Positions 49,453 through 57,587 of a DNA stretch of 64,000 nt are shown in pieces. The notes under the pieces were generated by a model. That model worked only from the letters and a program-made list of their open reading frames with translations. It did not search any database and had not been told where the DNA came from. Position numbers and translations under genes: made by a program. This DNA is from Pectobacterium aroidearum. Lineage in GTDB: Bacteria; Pseudomonadota; Gammaproteobacteria; Enterobacterales; Enterobacteriaceae. The stretch covers positions 1,612,001 to 1,676,000 of the forward strand of contig NZ_CP166097.1 in assembly GCF_041228105.1 (NCBI RefSeq), read 5' to 3'. The first letter of the stretch is position 1, and every line of letters starts with the position of its first letter.

Positions 49453-49929
49453 ATGGACGAAGTAAAACGCCTTCTTACCGAAGAGATCGAACGCATTAAC
49501 CGGGAAGAAAAACGCGACAATAAAATACGTTTCAGCCGTAAATTCATGCAGTCTCACCCTTATTTGTTTGCCGCGATGCTGGTGAGCTACGTGCCGGTCG
49601 CGCTCATCCTCTTTTATGCCTCTTATTTTGGTTTACCGTATCTGATCGGTTTTACCGTTTTCCTGCTGGTGATGACGCTGGCACTTTCGATGGATATTAA
49701 TCCAACCTATCGCTTTGAAGACATTGATACCCTGGATTTACGTGTGTGCTATAACGGCGAGTGGTTTACGATCCGCCACGTATCGCAGGACACGCTGGAT
49801 CAGCTGCTACGCAATGAGCAAGTGCCGCCCGCGGTGAAAGCGGGAATAGAGAAAATTCAGCGGACGAAAGGCGACGTAGATTTTTATGACGTTTTCTCTC
49901 TGGCCTATCGTCAACAGCCTTCTGCCTGA
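49453..49929 (+). CDS. ylaC: Inner-membrane protein YlaC
   Basis: The product is a 158-residue protein similar to E. coli YlaC (156 residues), of unknown function. It has a charged N-terminus (MDEVKRLLTEEIERINREEKRDNK), two hydrophobic helices (about residues 36-58 and 62-80), then the conserved YRFEDIDTLDLRVCYNGEWF motif and FYDVFSLA near the end. The ATG at 49453 aligns with the E. coli start; in-frame ATGs at 49438 and 49441 are possible. It lies about 160 bases after chuY and is probably its own unit. Confidence 0.88.
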   Translation: MDEVKRLLTEEIERINREEKRDNKIRFSRKFMQSHPYLFAAMLVSYVPVALILFYASYFGLPYLIGFTVFLLVMTLALSMDINPTYRFEDIDTLDLRVCYNGEWFTIRHVSQDTLDQLLRNEQVPPAVKAGIEKIQRTKGDVDFYDVFSLAYRQQPSA

Positions 49930-49952
49930 ACGATATAAAACAGCTTTCCTGA

Positions 49953-50093
49953 TATACCCTAAATAATTTGAGTTTCAGGGCAAAACGTTAACGTTTTGAA
50001 CAACGCGAAGCGTTAGTCTTTTAGGGCGAGGCATACACAAGTGTGCCGAGCCGCGTAGCCAACGCATAGGCAACTTGAAGTATGACGGGTATA
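49953..50093 (-). repeat. ERIC-ended element with a different core, 141 bp
   Basis: The element begins TATACCCTAAATAATTTGAG and ends CAACTTGAAGTATGACGGGTATA. On the minus strand these are the left and right ends of the ERIC copies in this window. The core, however, lacks the diagnostic ERIC hairpin and instead carries a perfect palindrome AAAACGTTAACGTTTT (49982-49997), AACGC/GCGTT and GAGGC/GCCGAG-type stems. It looks like the same kind of mobile repeat with another interior. Confidence 0.75.
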
Positions 50094-50442
50094 AAATTTC
50101 GGCTATTTATATTCCCTCTATTTATCATCACAATAAGAAACTTTTATTATTCCTTTTTTTCTTGCGGATCGCTTATCCGACAAAGGTAAATCCTTACCAA
50201 ACCAAATGTTATAGAAATTTTATTTTCTTATTAAGAAAGTGCAATATGATTGTGACCCTTTAAAAAGCATCTACGCTATTAAGTGGGGTGGAAACGATAT
50301 ATCCAGCATATTTATGCGGTTTCTCGACCCACATTCTCGCTTTTCTAAAACACTAACGTAATGCATTCCTTTCTCCATCATCGTGTTAGATGTGGGGTAA
50401 ATGATGTGAAGATAAGGTTTGCTCGTATTGATGGAATTTTCT
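50094..50442 (+). promoter_or_regulatory. Upstream region of the PQQ dehydrogenase gene
   Basis: This spacer of about 350 bases is AT-rich at its left side (50095-50260) and contains no gene that can be supported. It presumably holds the promoter of the dehydrogenase gene; the GGAA ribosome site is at 50433-50436. Confidence 0.4.
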
Positions 50443-52872
50443 ATGGCAAAACCACTTGTGTCCAGGTTGCAGGGTATCTGGCTGCTGATCTTGGGGTTAA
50501 TCGTAACGGCGATAGGCGCTTTCTTCGCCTATTATGGCGCCAAACTGATTGGTTTGGGGGGGAGCGCCTATTTTCTGGTCTCCGGTTTAGTACTGCTGAT
50601 TTCCGGGGTACTTCTCTGGCGTAAAAGCGTCTTAGGCGCTTATTTGTACGGTGCCGTTTTGTTAGGAACCGTTATTTGGGCATTGTGGGATGTAGGTCTG
50701 GATTTTTGGCCTCTGGTATCGCGTTTGCTTACGCTGGCAGGGATCGCCATTCTGGTTGCACTGTCATTGCCTCTCTTGCGTAATTCAGCGGGCAAGCAGA
50801 CGAGTTGGCGCACCGCAGGGCTTTCTGCGGGCGTGCTGGCACTGGCCTTTGTTGCCACAGTTGGCGGGATGTTTGTTCCCCATGCGCCAGTACCGTCTTC
50901 CGGTGCTCAACTGCCGCTCGTCCCTGTGAAACCGGGTGAAGAGCAGCGTGACTGGAGCAATTACGGTAACACTTCTGGTGCGTCGCGTTTTGTCGCCTTG
51001 GATCAGGTCACGCGTGATAACGTGAAAGATCTCCAGGTCGCGTGGACGTATCGTACTGGTGATGTGCCGCAAAGTCCGGGCGGTGGCGGTGCTGAAGATC
51101 AGCAGACTCCGCTGCAAGTGGGTAACCGTTTATTCCTGTGTACGCCGCATAACAACATCATTGCTGTGGATGCCACAAGTGGCGAACAGCTGTGGAAAAC
51201 GGAAATCGGCGCGCACCAGAAAAAATGGATGCGCTGTCGTGGTCTTGCCTATTTTGATGCCACACAGCCGCTAGTGCAGCCCGATCTTCCAGGATCTACA
51301 CCGGTTGCTCAGGTTTCAGTACCTGCAGGCGCGGTTTGCCAGCGTCGCATCCTGATGAATAGCGTGACGCCAGAGCTGATCGCCGTGGATGCGGACACCG
51401 GGGCATTTTGCCCAGATTTTGGTACCAATGGCCGGGTGGATCTCAGCGATCACATGGGCAAAGGTAGCGACAAAGGGCAATATTATCCGACGTCAGCGCC
51501 CACATTGGCAGGGACGACTATCGTTATTGGCGGCAGGGTCGCGGATAACGTCAGTATCGATATGCCCGGCGGTGTCGTTCGCGGGTTTGACGTGATTACC
51601 GGGAAATTACGCTGGGCATTTGATCCTGGCAATCCGCAGGAGACGACAGAACCAGCACAAGGTCAGAACTATACGCGTTCGACGCCTAACGTGTGGGCGC
51701 CGATGTCCTACGATCCGCAGTCAAATACGGTGTTCATGCCGACGGGAAGCGCCGCCATCGATTTATGGGGCGTCAAACGTAGCGATCTGGATCGTAAATT
51801 TGGTGCGTCAATGGTGGCGGTGGATGCCTCCACGGGGCAGGTCAAATGGGTCTACCAGACGGTTCACGATGACCTGTGGGACTTTGATGTGCCGATGCAG
51901 CCTTCTTTCGTTAATTTCCCCAGCGAAAATGGCAAAAACGTACCCGCGTTAGTGTTCGGTACCAAAGCCGGTCAACTGTTCGTTCTCGATCGTGCGACCG
52001 GTAAACCGTTGACTAAAGTTGAAGAGAGAAAGGTTGAGCAGGGAGAAATCCCGAACGAAGTCTATTCGCCAACTCAGCCTGTTTCCGTTGGTATGCCGCA
52101 GATTGGCGCAGATGTCCTCAAAGAGTCTGATATGTGGGGAGCGACACCGTTTGACCAGTTGCTCTGCCGCGTCCACTTCAAATCTAAACGTTACAATGGA
52201 CTGTTTACCCCGCCGGGTCACGATCCGTCACTTAACCTGCCTGGCTCTTTAGGTGGCATGAACTGGGGCGGATTATCTACCGATCCGGTGAATAACTACC
52301 TGTTTGTCAACGATATGAGAGTGGGACTTGAGGTTCAACTCGTACCGACGTCGGCGGAGGATAAAGGTAAGAAAAGTGATGGTAACGAAGCGGCCAGCAT
52401 TGATCGTCCGGTACCGCTGGATGGCACGCCGTATTCGGTTAATGCGAAAGTTCGCTTCATGTCGCCTATTGAAATTCCTTGCCAGAAACCGCCATTTGGC
52501 ACGCTGACGGCAGTGGATTTAAAAACGCAGAAAATCGCCTGGCAGGTTCCCGTTGGTACAGTGAAAGATACGGGGCCTTTCGGTATTAAGATGGGATTAC
52601 CTATTCCGATCGGTATGCCGACGATTGGCGGCACGCTCGCGACTCAGGGCGGTCTGGTATTCATCGCCTCAACGCAGGATTACTATCTGCGTGCCTTTGA
52701 TAGCGCGACCGGTAAAGAAGTATGGAAAGCCCGACTGCCAGTAGGAAGCCAGGCTACACCTATCAGCTACAAGTCTCCGGTTGATGGTAAGCAGTACGTC
52801 GTTATCTCGGCTGGTGGTGCACGTAACTCACCGGACCGTGGTGACTATGTGATTGCTTATCGGTTACCGTGA
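50443..52872 (+). CDS. gcd: Membrane-bound PQQ-dependent dehydrogenase, glucose/quinate/shikimate family
   Basis: The protein is a membrane quinoprotein that oxidises a sugar or polyol-like acid in the periplasm and passes electrons to ubiquinone. About 140 N-terminal residues form roughly five membrane helices, and the rest is an eight-bladed PQQ propeller with repeats such as IIAVDATSGEQLWKTEIG and FVLDRATGKPL. It contains NYGNTSGASRFVALDQV at the domain start and QDYYLRAFDSATGKEVWKARLPVG near the end. The ATG at 50443 (GGAA six bases upstream) gives 809 residues. The substrate site region reads CTPHNNIIAVD, where E. coli Gcd has CTAHQRLFALD, so glucose is only one option and quinate or shikimate is possible. 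Confidence 0.85.
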   Translation: MAKPLVSRLQGIWLLILGLIVTAIGAFFAYYGAKLIGLGGSAYFLVSGLVLLISGVLLWRKSVLGAYLYGAVLLGTVIWALWDVGLDFWPLVSRLLTLAGIAILVALSLPLLRNSAGKQTSWRTAGLSAGVLALAFVATVGGMFVPHAPVPSSGAQLPLVPVKPGEEQRDWSNYGNTSGASRFVALDQVTRDNVKDLQVAWTYRTGDVPQSPGGGGAEDQQTPLQVGNRLFLCTPHNNIIAVDATSGEQLWKTEIGAHQKKWMRCRGLAYFDATQPLVQPDLPGSTPVAQVSVPAGAVCQRRILMNSVTPELIAVDADTGAFCPDFGTNGRVDLSDHMGKGSDKGQYYPTSAPTLAGTTIVIGGRVADNVSIDMPGGVVRGFDVITGKLRWAFDPGNPQETTEPAQGQNYTRSTPNVWAPMSYDPQSNTVFMPTGSAAIDLWGVKRSDLDRKFGASMVAVDASTGQVKWVYQTVHDDLWDFDVPMQPSFVNFPSENGKNVPALVFGTKAGQLFVLDRATGKPLTKVEERKVEQGEIPNEVYSPTQPVSVGMPQIGADVLKESDMWGATPFDQLLCRVHFKSKRYNGLFTPPGHDPSLNLPGSLGGMNWGGLSTDPVNNYLFVNDMRVGLEVQLVPTSAEDKGKKSDGNEAASIDRPVPLDGTPYSVNAKVRFMSPIEIPCQKPPFGTLTAVDLKTQKIAWQVPVGTVKDTGPFGIKMGLPIPIGMPTIGGTLATQGGLVFIASTQDYYLRAFDSATGKEVWKARLPVGSQATPISYKSPVDGKQYVVISAGGARNSPDRGDYVIAYRLP

Positions 52873-52911
52873 TACCAAAGGATCGGTATCGCCGTTAAAA
52901 CGGTAGAGATG

Positions 52912-52941
52912 AAAGGCCACCTGTCATTGAGGTGGCCTTTT
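52912..52941 (+). terminator. Intrinsic terminator of the PQQ dehydrogenase gene
   Basis: An eleven-pair stem (52912-52922 with 52930-52940) with a seven-base loop ends in four T residues, 40 bases after the stop. Confidence 0.85.
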
Positions 52942-53098
52942 ACTATCCAGCATATGACTTGGATAGGAATCGTATTACGTTAGTGCTACGTTCGTAGGAG
53001 ATGCTGCGCGTCGTGTTCTTGTTGTTTTTTGACGGGTGGTTTTTCAGCCGAATGATTTTTTCAAACTTGTGATTTTTGAATACGGGCAGAACAGGACG

Positions 53099-53821
53099 AT
53101 GAGCGAAAAGGTATTGCTGGTGATTCAGTTGGGCCAACCGCCGGAAGGCATTGCCTCTCAGGTTGGGCAACAGGGGAAATGGTTTAGCGATGCAGTACAG
53201 GGGAATTCGCAACCGATACAAGTGGTGCGTCCCGACCGTGGCGAGTCGCTCCCACCGTTTGATACGCTGGCGGCGGTGATTATTTCCGGCTCGTGGTCGA
53301 TGGTCACGGATCGGCTGGACTGGAGCGAATACACCGCGGGTTGGTTGCGCGAGGCGTACCACGCGGAGGTTCCACTGCTGGGCGTGTGTTATGGGCATCA
53401 ATTGCTGGCCGATGCGCTGGGCGGCAAAGTAGGGGATAACCCGAACGGCAAGGAAGTCGGTGTTCAGGTTGTGACAACGAATGAAGCCGCAGCACAAGAT
53501 CCCTTACTGCGTGATTATCCGCAGCAGTTCGGTGCTTACCTGACCCACCAGCAATCCGTGCTTGAAGCGCCTGAAGGGGCACAGGTGCTGGCGAGTTCAG
53601 AGATGGACGGCTGCCAGATTATCCGCTACAGCGAGAAAGTGTTGACCGTGCAGTTCCACCCTGAATTCAGCACGGACATCATGCTGACGTGTCTGCGCCA
53701 TAATGAAACGGCGCTGCGACAGGGCGGTTGGGATGTCGACCGAATGATGGACATTCCACAGGAACCGGTCTGGGCGCGTAAGATCCTGCTGGATTTTGTA
53801 CAACGCTACGCGGCGAAATAG
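53099..53821 (+). CDS. Class I glutamine amidotransferase-like protein
   Basis: The 240-residue product has the class I glutamine amidotransferase fold. The nucleophile is Cys97 in LLGVCYGHQLLADALGG, with the His187-Glu189 pair in VQFHPEF. There is no partner synthetase domain, so it is a free-standing member of the group often mislabelled GMP synthase. The actual acceptor is unknown; gamma-glutamyl hydrolase-like activity is one option. The ATG at 53099 has an AGGA just before it at short spacing. The MocR regulator ydcR begins 108 bases downstream on the same strand. Confidence 0.85.
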   Translation: MSEKVLLVIQLGQPPEGIASQVGQQGKWFSDAVQGNSQPIQVVRPDRGESLPPFDTLAAVIISGSWSMVTDRLDWSEYTAGWLREAYHAEVPLLGVCYGHQLLADALGGKVGDNPNGKEVGVQVVTTNEAAAQDPLLRDYPQQFGAYLTHQQSVLEAPEGAQVLASSEMDGCQIIRYSEKVLTVQFHPEFSTDIMLTCLRHNETALRQGGWDVDRMMDIPQEPVWARKILLDFVQRYAAK

Positions 53822-53929
53822 TCCTCGAACAACGCGTTGTTCTCGATAAAGTATCCTTCTCGAACGTCACTCGTCGGTGGTGTTCGAGCCAAAAATAATG
53901 ACAGCTTCATCCACCGAAACCGTAGCGCT

Positions 53930-55381
53930 ATGGCAAAGTTTGAACAGCTCGCTCACCAGATTCGTGAGCAACTTCAGGAAGGGATTTGGCAGCCGGGTGA
54001 CAAACTGCCCTCGCTGCGGGAGAAATCACTGCATTCGGGTATGAGCCTGATGACTGTACTGCACGCCTATCAACTACTGGAAAGCCAAGGGTTGATTGTG
54101 TCGCGTCCGCAGTCGGGTTATTACGCGGCGCCACAGCTGTCCGCATTACCCGCAGACAGTCTGCATTCGCCCGTGGGGCAGGAACGCGTTCAGCTTACCG
54201 AAGACGTCGACGTCAATGCGTTCATTTTTGACGTGCTTCAGGCTAGTAAAGATCCCGCGGTGATGCCGTTTGGTTCGGCGTTTCCCGACCCGCAGCTTTT
54301 TCCACAACGCCAGTTGACGCGCTCGTTGGCCTCGGTAGCGCGTCATATGCAGCCGCAAAGCGCACTGGATAATTTACCGCCGGGTAATGAGAGCCTGAGG
54401 AAGAATATCGCCCAGCGCTATGCCTTGCAGGGGATCGCCGTCTCGCCCGATGAGATTGTGATTACGGCGGGTGCGATGGAATCCCTGAACCTCAGCCTTC
54501 AGGTGCTGACGGAACCGGGTGACTATGTGGTGATCGAATCTCCGGCGTTTTACGGCGCGCTACAGGCGATTGAACGTCTTAAGCTCAAGGCGATTGCGAT
54601 TGCAACCGATCCGCAGCAGGGCATCGATCTTGACGCGTTGCAGCAGGCGCTGAACGACTACCCGATCAAAGCCTGCTGGCTGATGACCAATTTTCATAAC
54701 CCACTCGGCTGTACGTTGTCTTTGGAGAAGAAGCAGCAACTGGTGGCGATGCTGGAAAAACACGGTGTCGGGCTGGTAGAAGATGACGTCTACAGCGAGC
54801 TTTACGCTGGCCTGCAACGCCCGCTGCCTGCGAAGGCGTTGGATAAAAAAGGGACGATTCTGCACTGCTCCTCGTTTTCTAAAAATCTGGTAGCCGGGTT
54901 TCGCGTCGGCTGGGTAGCCGCGGGGCGTTATGCGGGAAGCATTCAGCGTTTACAGTTGATGAGTACATTATCAACCAGCGCACCGATGCAACTGGCGATT
55001 GCCGATTATCTGGCGACCAGCAGCTACGACAGCCATCTGCGCCGTCTGCGGCGGGCGCTTGAGCAGCGCAAACACGCGGCGTTACAGTCGCTACGCCGGC
55101 ACCTTCCGGGCGACGTGCGTATTAATCATTCCCAAGGCGGTTATTTTCTCTGGCTGGAATTGCCTGAGGGAGTCAGCAGCACGGAGCTATACCGTCGTGC
55201 GCTGGCGCGGGGTGTCAGTATTGCGCCGGGAAAAATGTTTACGACTGGTGATAAATACGATCGCTACTTTCGTTTCAACGCCTCTTATGCGTGGGACGAT
55301 CGCTGTGAACAAAGCGTGATCGTATTGGCAGCGCTGATCCGAACCCAGATAGGTGAACGCCCGCCCCGATCACCCCTTTAG
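53930..55381 (+). CDS. ydcR: MocR-type PLP-dependent regulator YdcR
   Basis: This is a fusion of a GntR winged-helix DNA-binding domain (about residues 1-66, with GIWQPGDKLPSLRE and SGMSLMTVLHAYQLLESQGL) to a class I aminotransferase-like domain. The PLP Lys318 lies in SSFSKNLVAGFRVGW, and LVEDDVYSELY and NFHNPLGCTLS are the usual PLP-fold motifs. The whole sequence follows E. coli YdcR (468 residues) and has 483 here. Start choice follows the E. coli alignment; the ribosome site is poor. MocR regulators usually act on neighbouring genes, so the amidotransferase-like gene is a candidate target. Confidence 0.88.
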   Translation: MAKFEQLAHQIREQLQEGIWQPGDKLPSLREKSLHSGMSLMTVLHAYQLLESQGLIVSRPQSGYYAAPQLSALPADSLHSPVGQERVQLTEDVDVNAFIFDVLQASKDPAVMPFGSAFPDPQLFPQRQLTRSLASVARHMQPQSALDNLPPGNESLRKNIAQRYALQGIAVSPDEIVITAGAMESLNLSLQVLTEPGDYVVIESPAFYGALQAIERLKLKAIAIATDPQQGIDLDALQQALNDYPIKACWLMTNFHNPLGCTLSLEKKQQLVAMLEKHGVGLVEDDVYSELYAGLQRPLPAKALDKKGTILHCSSFSKNLVAGFRVGWVAAGRYAGSIQRLQLMSTLSTSAPMQLAIADYLATSSYDSHLRRLRRALEQRKHAALQSLRRHLPGDVRINHSQGGYFLWLELPEGVSSTELYRRALARGVSIAPGKMFTTGDKYDRYFRFNASYAWDDRCEQSVIVLAALIRTQIGERPPRSPL

Positions 55382-55524
55382 AGGTGTGGAGATGCTTGCC
55401 GCTTTTCTGCTACTGTTCCGTCATCGTGGAAGGTGACGGCATCGATAGTGAAAAACAGCCATAACCTTGCCAGAAATCAGGAAGTCATCAGGCACGGTGC
55501 GTATAATCTCTGCTAAAGGTGAGC

Positions 55525-55586
55525 TATACCCGCTATCTTTCGGACCGCGCTGGCGGCCTTCCTGCACCCCGAAACCTATCGGATAG
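55525..55586 (+). repeat. Degraded ERIC-type remnant upstream of fdhE
   Basis: It begins TATACCCGCTAT and ends CGGCCTTCCTGCACCCCGAAACCTATCGGATA. This resembles the two ends of the ERIC copies (TATACCCGTCAT and GCCGCCTTCCTGCAACTCGAATTATCTAGGGATA) with the centre missing. Similarity is partial, so the call is tentative. Confidence 0.45.
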
Positions 55587-55616
55587 ACAACGTAAACAAC
55601 AGGAAAACCTACCCTG

Positions 55617-56546
55617 ATGAGTATTCGCATTGTTCCTCAGGAACAGTTAGAACAGAATGGAAAATCGACGCCGGAAGGGCATATCCCTCCACTGCTTTTT
55701 GCCAACCTAAAAAGCCTGTACAGCAGCCGCGCGGAGCGTCTGCGCCAGTTAGCTGCTGATCACCCGCTGGGGGATTATCTCACCTTTGCCGCAGGCGTGG
55801 TGGAAGCGCAACAAAAGGTGCTGCACGATCATCCGTTGCAGCTTGATCTGAGTAACGTGCTGACTCAGTCTGGTGAACGCCCACCGCTTGATATCGCGGT
55901 ATTCCCACGCGATAGGCACTGGCTCACGCTGCTGCGCGCGCTGATTGAAGAATTGAAGCCGGATGCCAGTGGGCAGGTATTATCCACGCTGGAGAATCTG
56001 GAAAAAGCCTCGGAGCAGGAGCTGGAAGAACAGGCAACGGCGCTGCTGCAACATGAGTTTCATGCTGAAAACAATGATAAAGCCCCGTTCATCTGGGCGG
56101 CGCTGTCGCTGTTCTGGGCACAGATGGCAAGTCTGCTGCCCGGTAAAGCGCGCGCCGTGCCCGGCGAACATCGTCAGTTCTGCCCGGTGTGCGGCAGTAT
56201 TCCGGTATCGGGTGTGGTGCAGTTAGGTACGTCCAGCGGCTTGCGTTATCTGCACTGCAATTTGTGTGAGAGTGAATGGCACATGGTGCGGGTGAAATGC
56301 AGCAACTGTGAAGAGTCGAGCGATCTCAATTACTGGTCGCTGGATAGCGAAAATTCCGCAATCAAAGCAGAAAGCTGTGGTCACTGCGGCACGTATCTGA
56401 AGCTGCTATATCAGGAAAAAGATCACCGTGTGGAAGCCGTCGCCGACGATCTGGCTTCGCTGGTGCTGGATGTGAAAATGGAGGAAGAAGGCTTTTCTCG
56501 CAGTAGCATCAACCCCTTCCTGTTCCCGGAAAGTTCGATCGAATAA
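55617..56546 (+). CDS. fdhE: Formate dehydrogenase accessory protein FdhE
   Basis: FdhE is a cytosolic iron-binding rubredoxin-like factor needed to make respiratory formate dehydrogenases active. The 309-residue protein equals E. coli FdhE in length and carries four CXXC pairs at Cys189/192, 214/217, 228/231 and 254/257. It begins [11 protein letters not shown] and ends [12 protein letters not shown]. No formate dehydrogenase structural genes lie nearby in the window. The start has AGGAAAA upstream. A hairpin closes it against the convergent DUF202 genes. Confidence 0.95.
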   Translation: MSIRIVPQEQLEQNGKSTPEGHIPPLLFANLKSLYSSRAERLRQLAADHPLGDYLTFAAGVVEAQQKVLHDHPLQLDLSNVLTQSGERPPLDIAVFPRDRHWLTLLRALIEELKPDASGQVLSTLENLEKASEQELEEQATALLQHEFHAENNDKAPFIWAALSLFWAQMASLLPGKARAVPGEHRQFCPVCGSIPVSGVVQLGTSSGLRYLHCNLCESEWHMVRVKCSNCEESSDLNYWSLDSENSAIKAESCGHCGTYLKLLYQEKDHRVEAVADDLASLVLDVKMEEEGFSRSSINPFLFPESSIE

Positions 56547-56556
56547 CCCATCTCAT

Positions 56557-56590
56557 CGGTGAAGCGCGTTTGGGCTTCACCGCCTTTCTT
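56557..56590 (+). terminator. Terminator-like hairpin after fdhE
   Basis: CGGTGAAGC (56557-56565) pairs with GCTTCACCG (56574-56582), followed by a T-rich but interrupted tract. It lies ten bases after the fdhE stop. Confidence 0.65.
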
Positions 56591-56634
56591 TCAGAAAACC
56601 TTTCTTTTCAGAAAAAAGTACAGAAAATCGGGGC

Positions 56635-56955
56635 CTACCACACGCCGCTGAAATGCAGCAGCAAGACCAGTGCGGTGAGCACTATTGACGACGATGTGAG
56701 CACGATTAATCCCTGACTGGCGCGTGATAGCACCGATTGGCAACAGGCATTAAAACGGTAGCGCAGAATCGCCAGCACCGACATCAGCGCGGCAACGCAC
56801 AAGAGCAGAATGGCGCAGGCAAACACCACACGGCTGTCGTCCACCATGCTCAGACGAAAACACAGCAGGCTATTGATCAACATGACGAACAGCGTCCGTG
56901 ACCAGGCCATGCCAGTTCGCTGCGGCTGTAATCCCGGATCGCGTGTCGTTTCCAT
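56635..56955 (-). CDS. DUF202 inner-membrane protein, YidG type
   Basis: The 106-residue protein has the DUF202 entry motif DPGLQPQRTGMAWSRTLFVML near its N-terminus, like E. coli YidG, followed by three hydrophobic helices. The function of the family is unknown. It starts three bases after the neighbouring DUF202 gene and lies in line with cydABX on the same strand, though about 100 bases after the cydX group. It ends 50 bases from the fdhE hairpin. Confidence 0.85.
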   Translation of the reverse strand: METTRDPGLQPQRTGMAWSRTLFVMLINSLLCFRLSMVDDSRVVFACAILLLCVAALMSVLAILRYRFNACCQSVLSRASQGLIVLTSSSIVLTALVLLLHFSGVW

Positions 56956-56958
56956 GTG

Positions 56959-57324
56959 TTACCCGAACAGGATCATGGCGGCGAGTGCGATAGCGATGAG
57001 GGTGATAAACAGCGTCACGATCAGCAGCATTGGTGTATACGGCATATCGCTTTCCTGCCGCATGGCTTTTTCATTGCTAACCCAGCGGCGATACGCCAGA
57101 CCACCGAGCAGTGCCGCGCTGACCACCAGCAACAGCGACAGCCCCTGACGCACCAGCGGATCGATGTGCACGGTAAATTGGTCGATACCCACCGCTCCCG
57201 CGAGAAACGCCAGGGCGGTGCGGATCCATGCCAGAAAGGTGCGTTCATTCGCTAATGAGAAACGGTAGTCCGGGGTTTTCCCCTGGCTCCACCACGGCGT
57301 TTTGTCCTGTCTGGGTGTTGTCAT
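56959..57324 (-). CDS. DUF202 inner-membrane protein, YidH type
   Basis: The protein has the YidH signature DYRFSLANERTFLAWIRTALAFLAGAVGIDQF followed by three hydrophobic helices and ends ALAAMILFG. The ATG at 57324 gives 121 residues, close to the 115 of E. coli YidH; an in-frame ATG at 57369 would add 15 residues and has AGAGG at short spacing. It pairs with the YidG-type gene, as yidG and yidH do in E. coli. Function unknown. It lies 140 bases downstream of cydX on the same strand. Confidence 0.82.
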   Translation of the reverse strand: MTTPRQDKTPWWSQGKTPDYRFSLANERTFLAWIRTALAFLAGAVGIDQFTVHIDPLVRQGLSLLLVVSAALLGGLAYRRWVSNEKAMRQESDMPYTPMLLIVTLFITLIAIALAAMILFG

Positions 57325-57463
57325 GTCGTCGTCTGATTTCAGGTTGAAGAGGGTATCCGATGTGGGCATAGCCTCTGCATTCTAACGCCCCTGGCTGATT
57401 TCGTCTGCCCTGGTGACGATATTTGCCCTGAATGATGAAGCGCCGATAGGGCGCTTCGTTTTC

Positions 57464-57568
57464 TCATGACGCGTCTTTTCCCGCTTCATGGTTCTCTACC
57501 GCTAATGCGGTGACCAGCGCGAATGCGCAGGCCAGCAGCGTGCCGAGTATCCAGGCGAAATACCACAT
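57464..57568 (-). CDS. cydX: Cytochrome bd subunit X, CydX
   Basis: CydX is a single-helix accessory subunit that stabilises cytochrome bd hemes. The 34-residue product begins MWYFAWILGTLLACAFALVTALA, nearly the same as E. coli CydX (37 residues), with a polar tail ENHEAGKDAS. The ATG at 57568 has GAGGAG seven bases upstream. It lies 19 bases after cydB, as expected for the operon. A much longer in-frame reading back into cydB was rejected. Confidence 0.95.
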   Translation of the reverse strand: MWYFAWILGTLLACAFALVTALAVENHEAGKDAS

Positions 57569-57587
57569 CTTCTTTCTCCTCAAGTCC

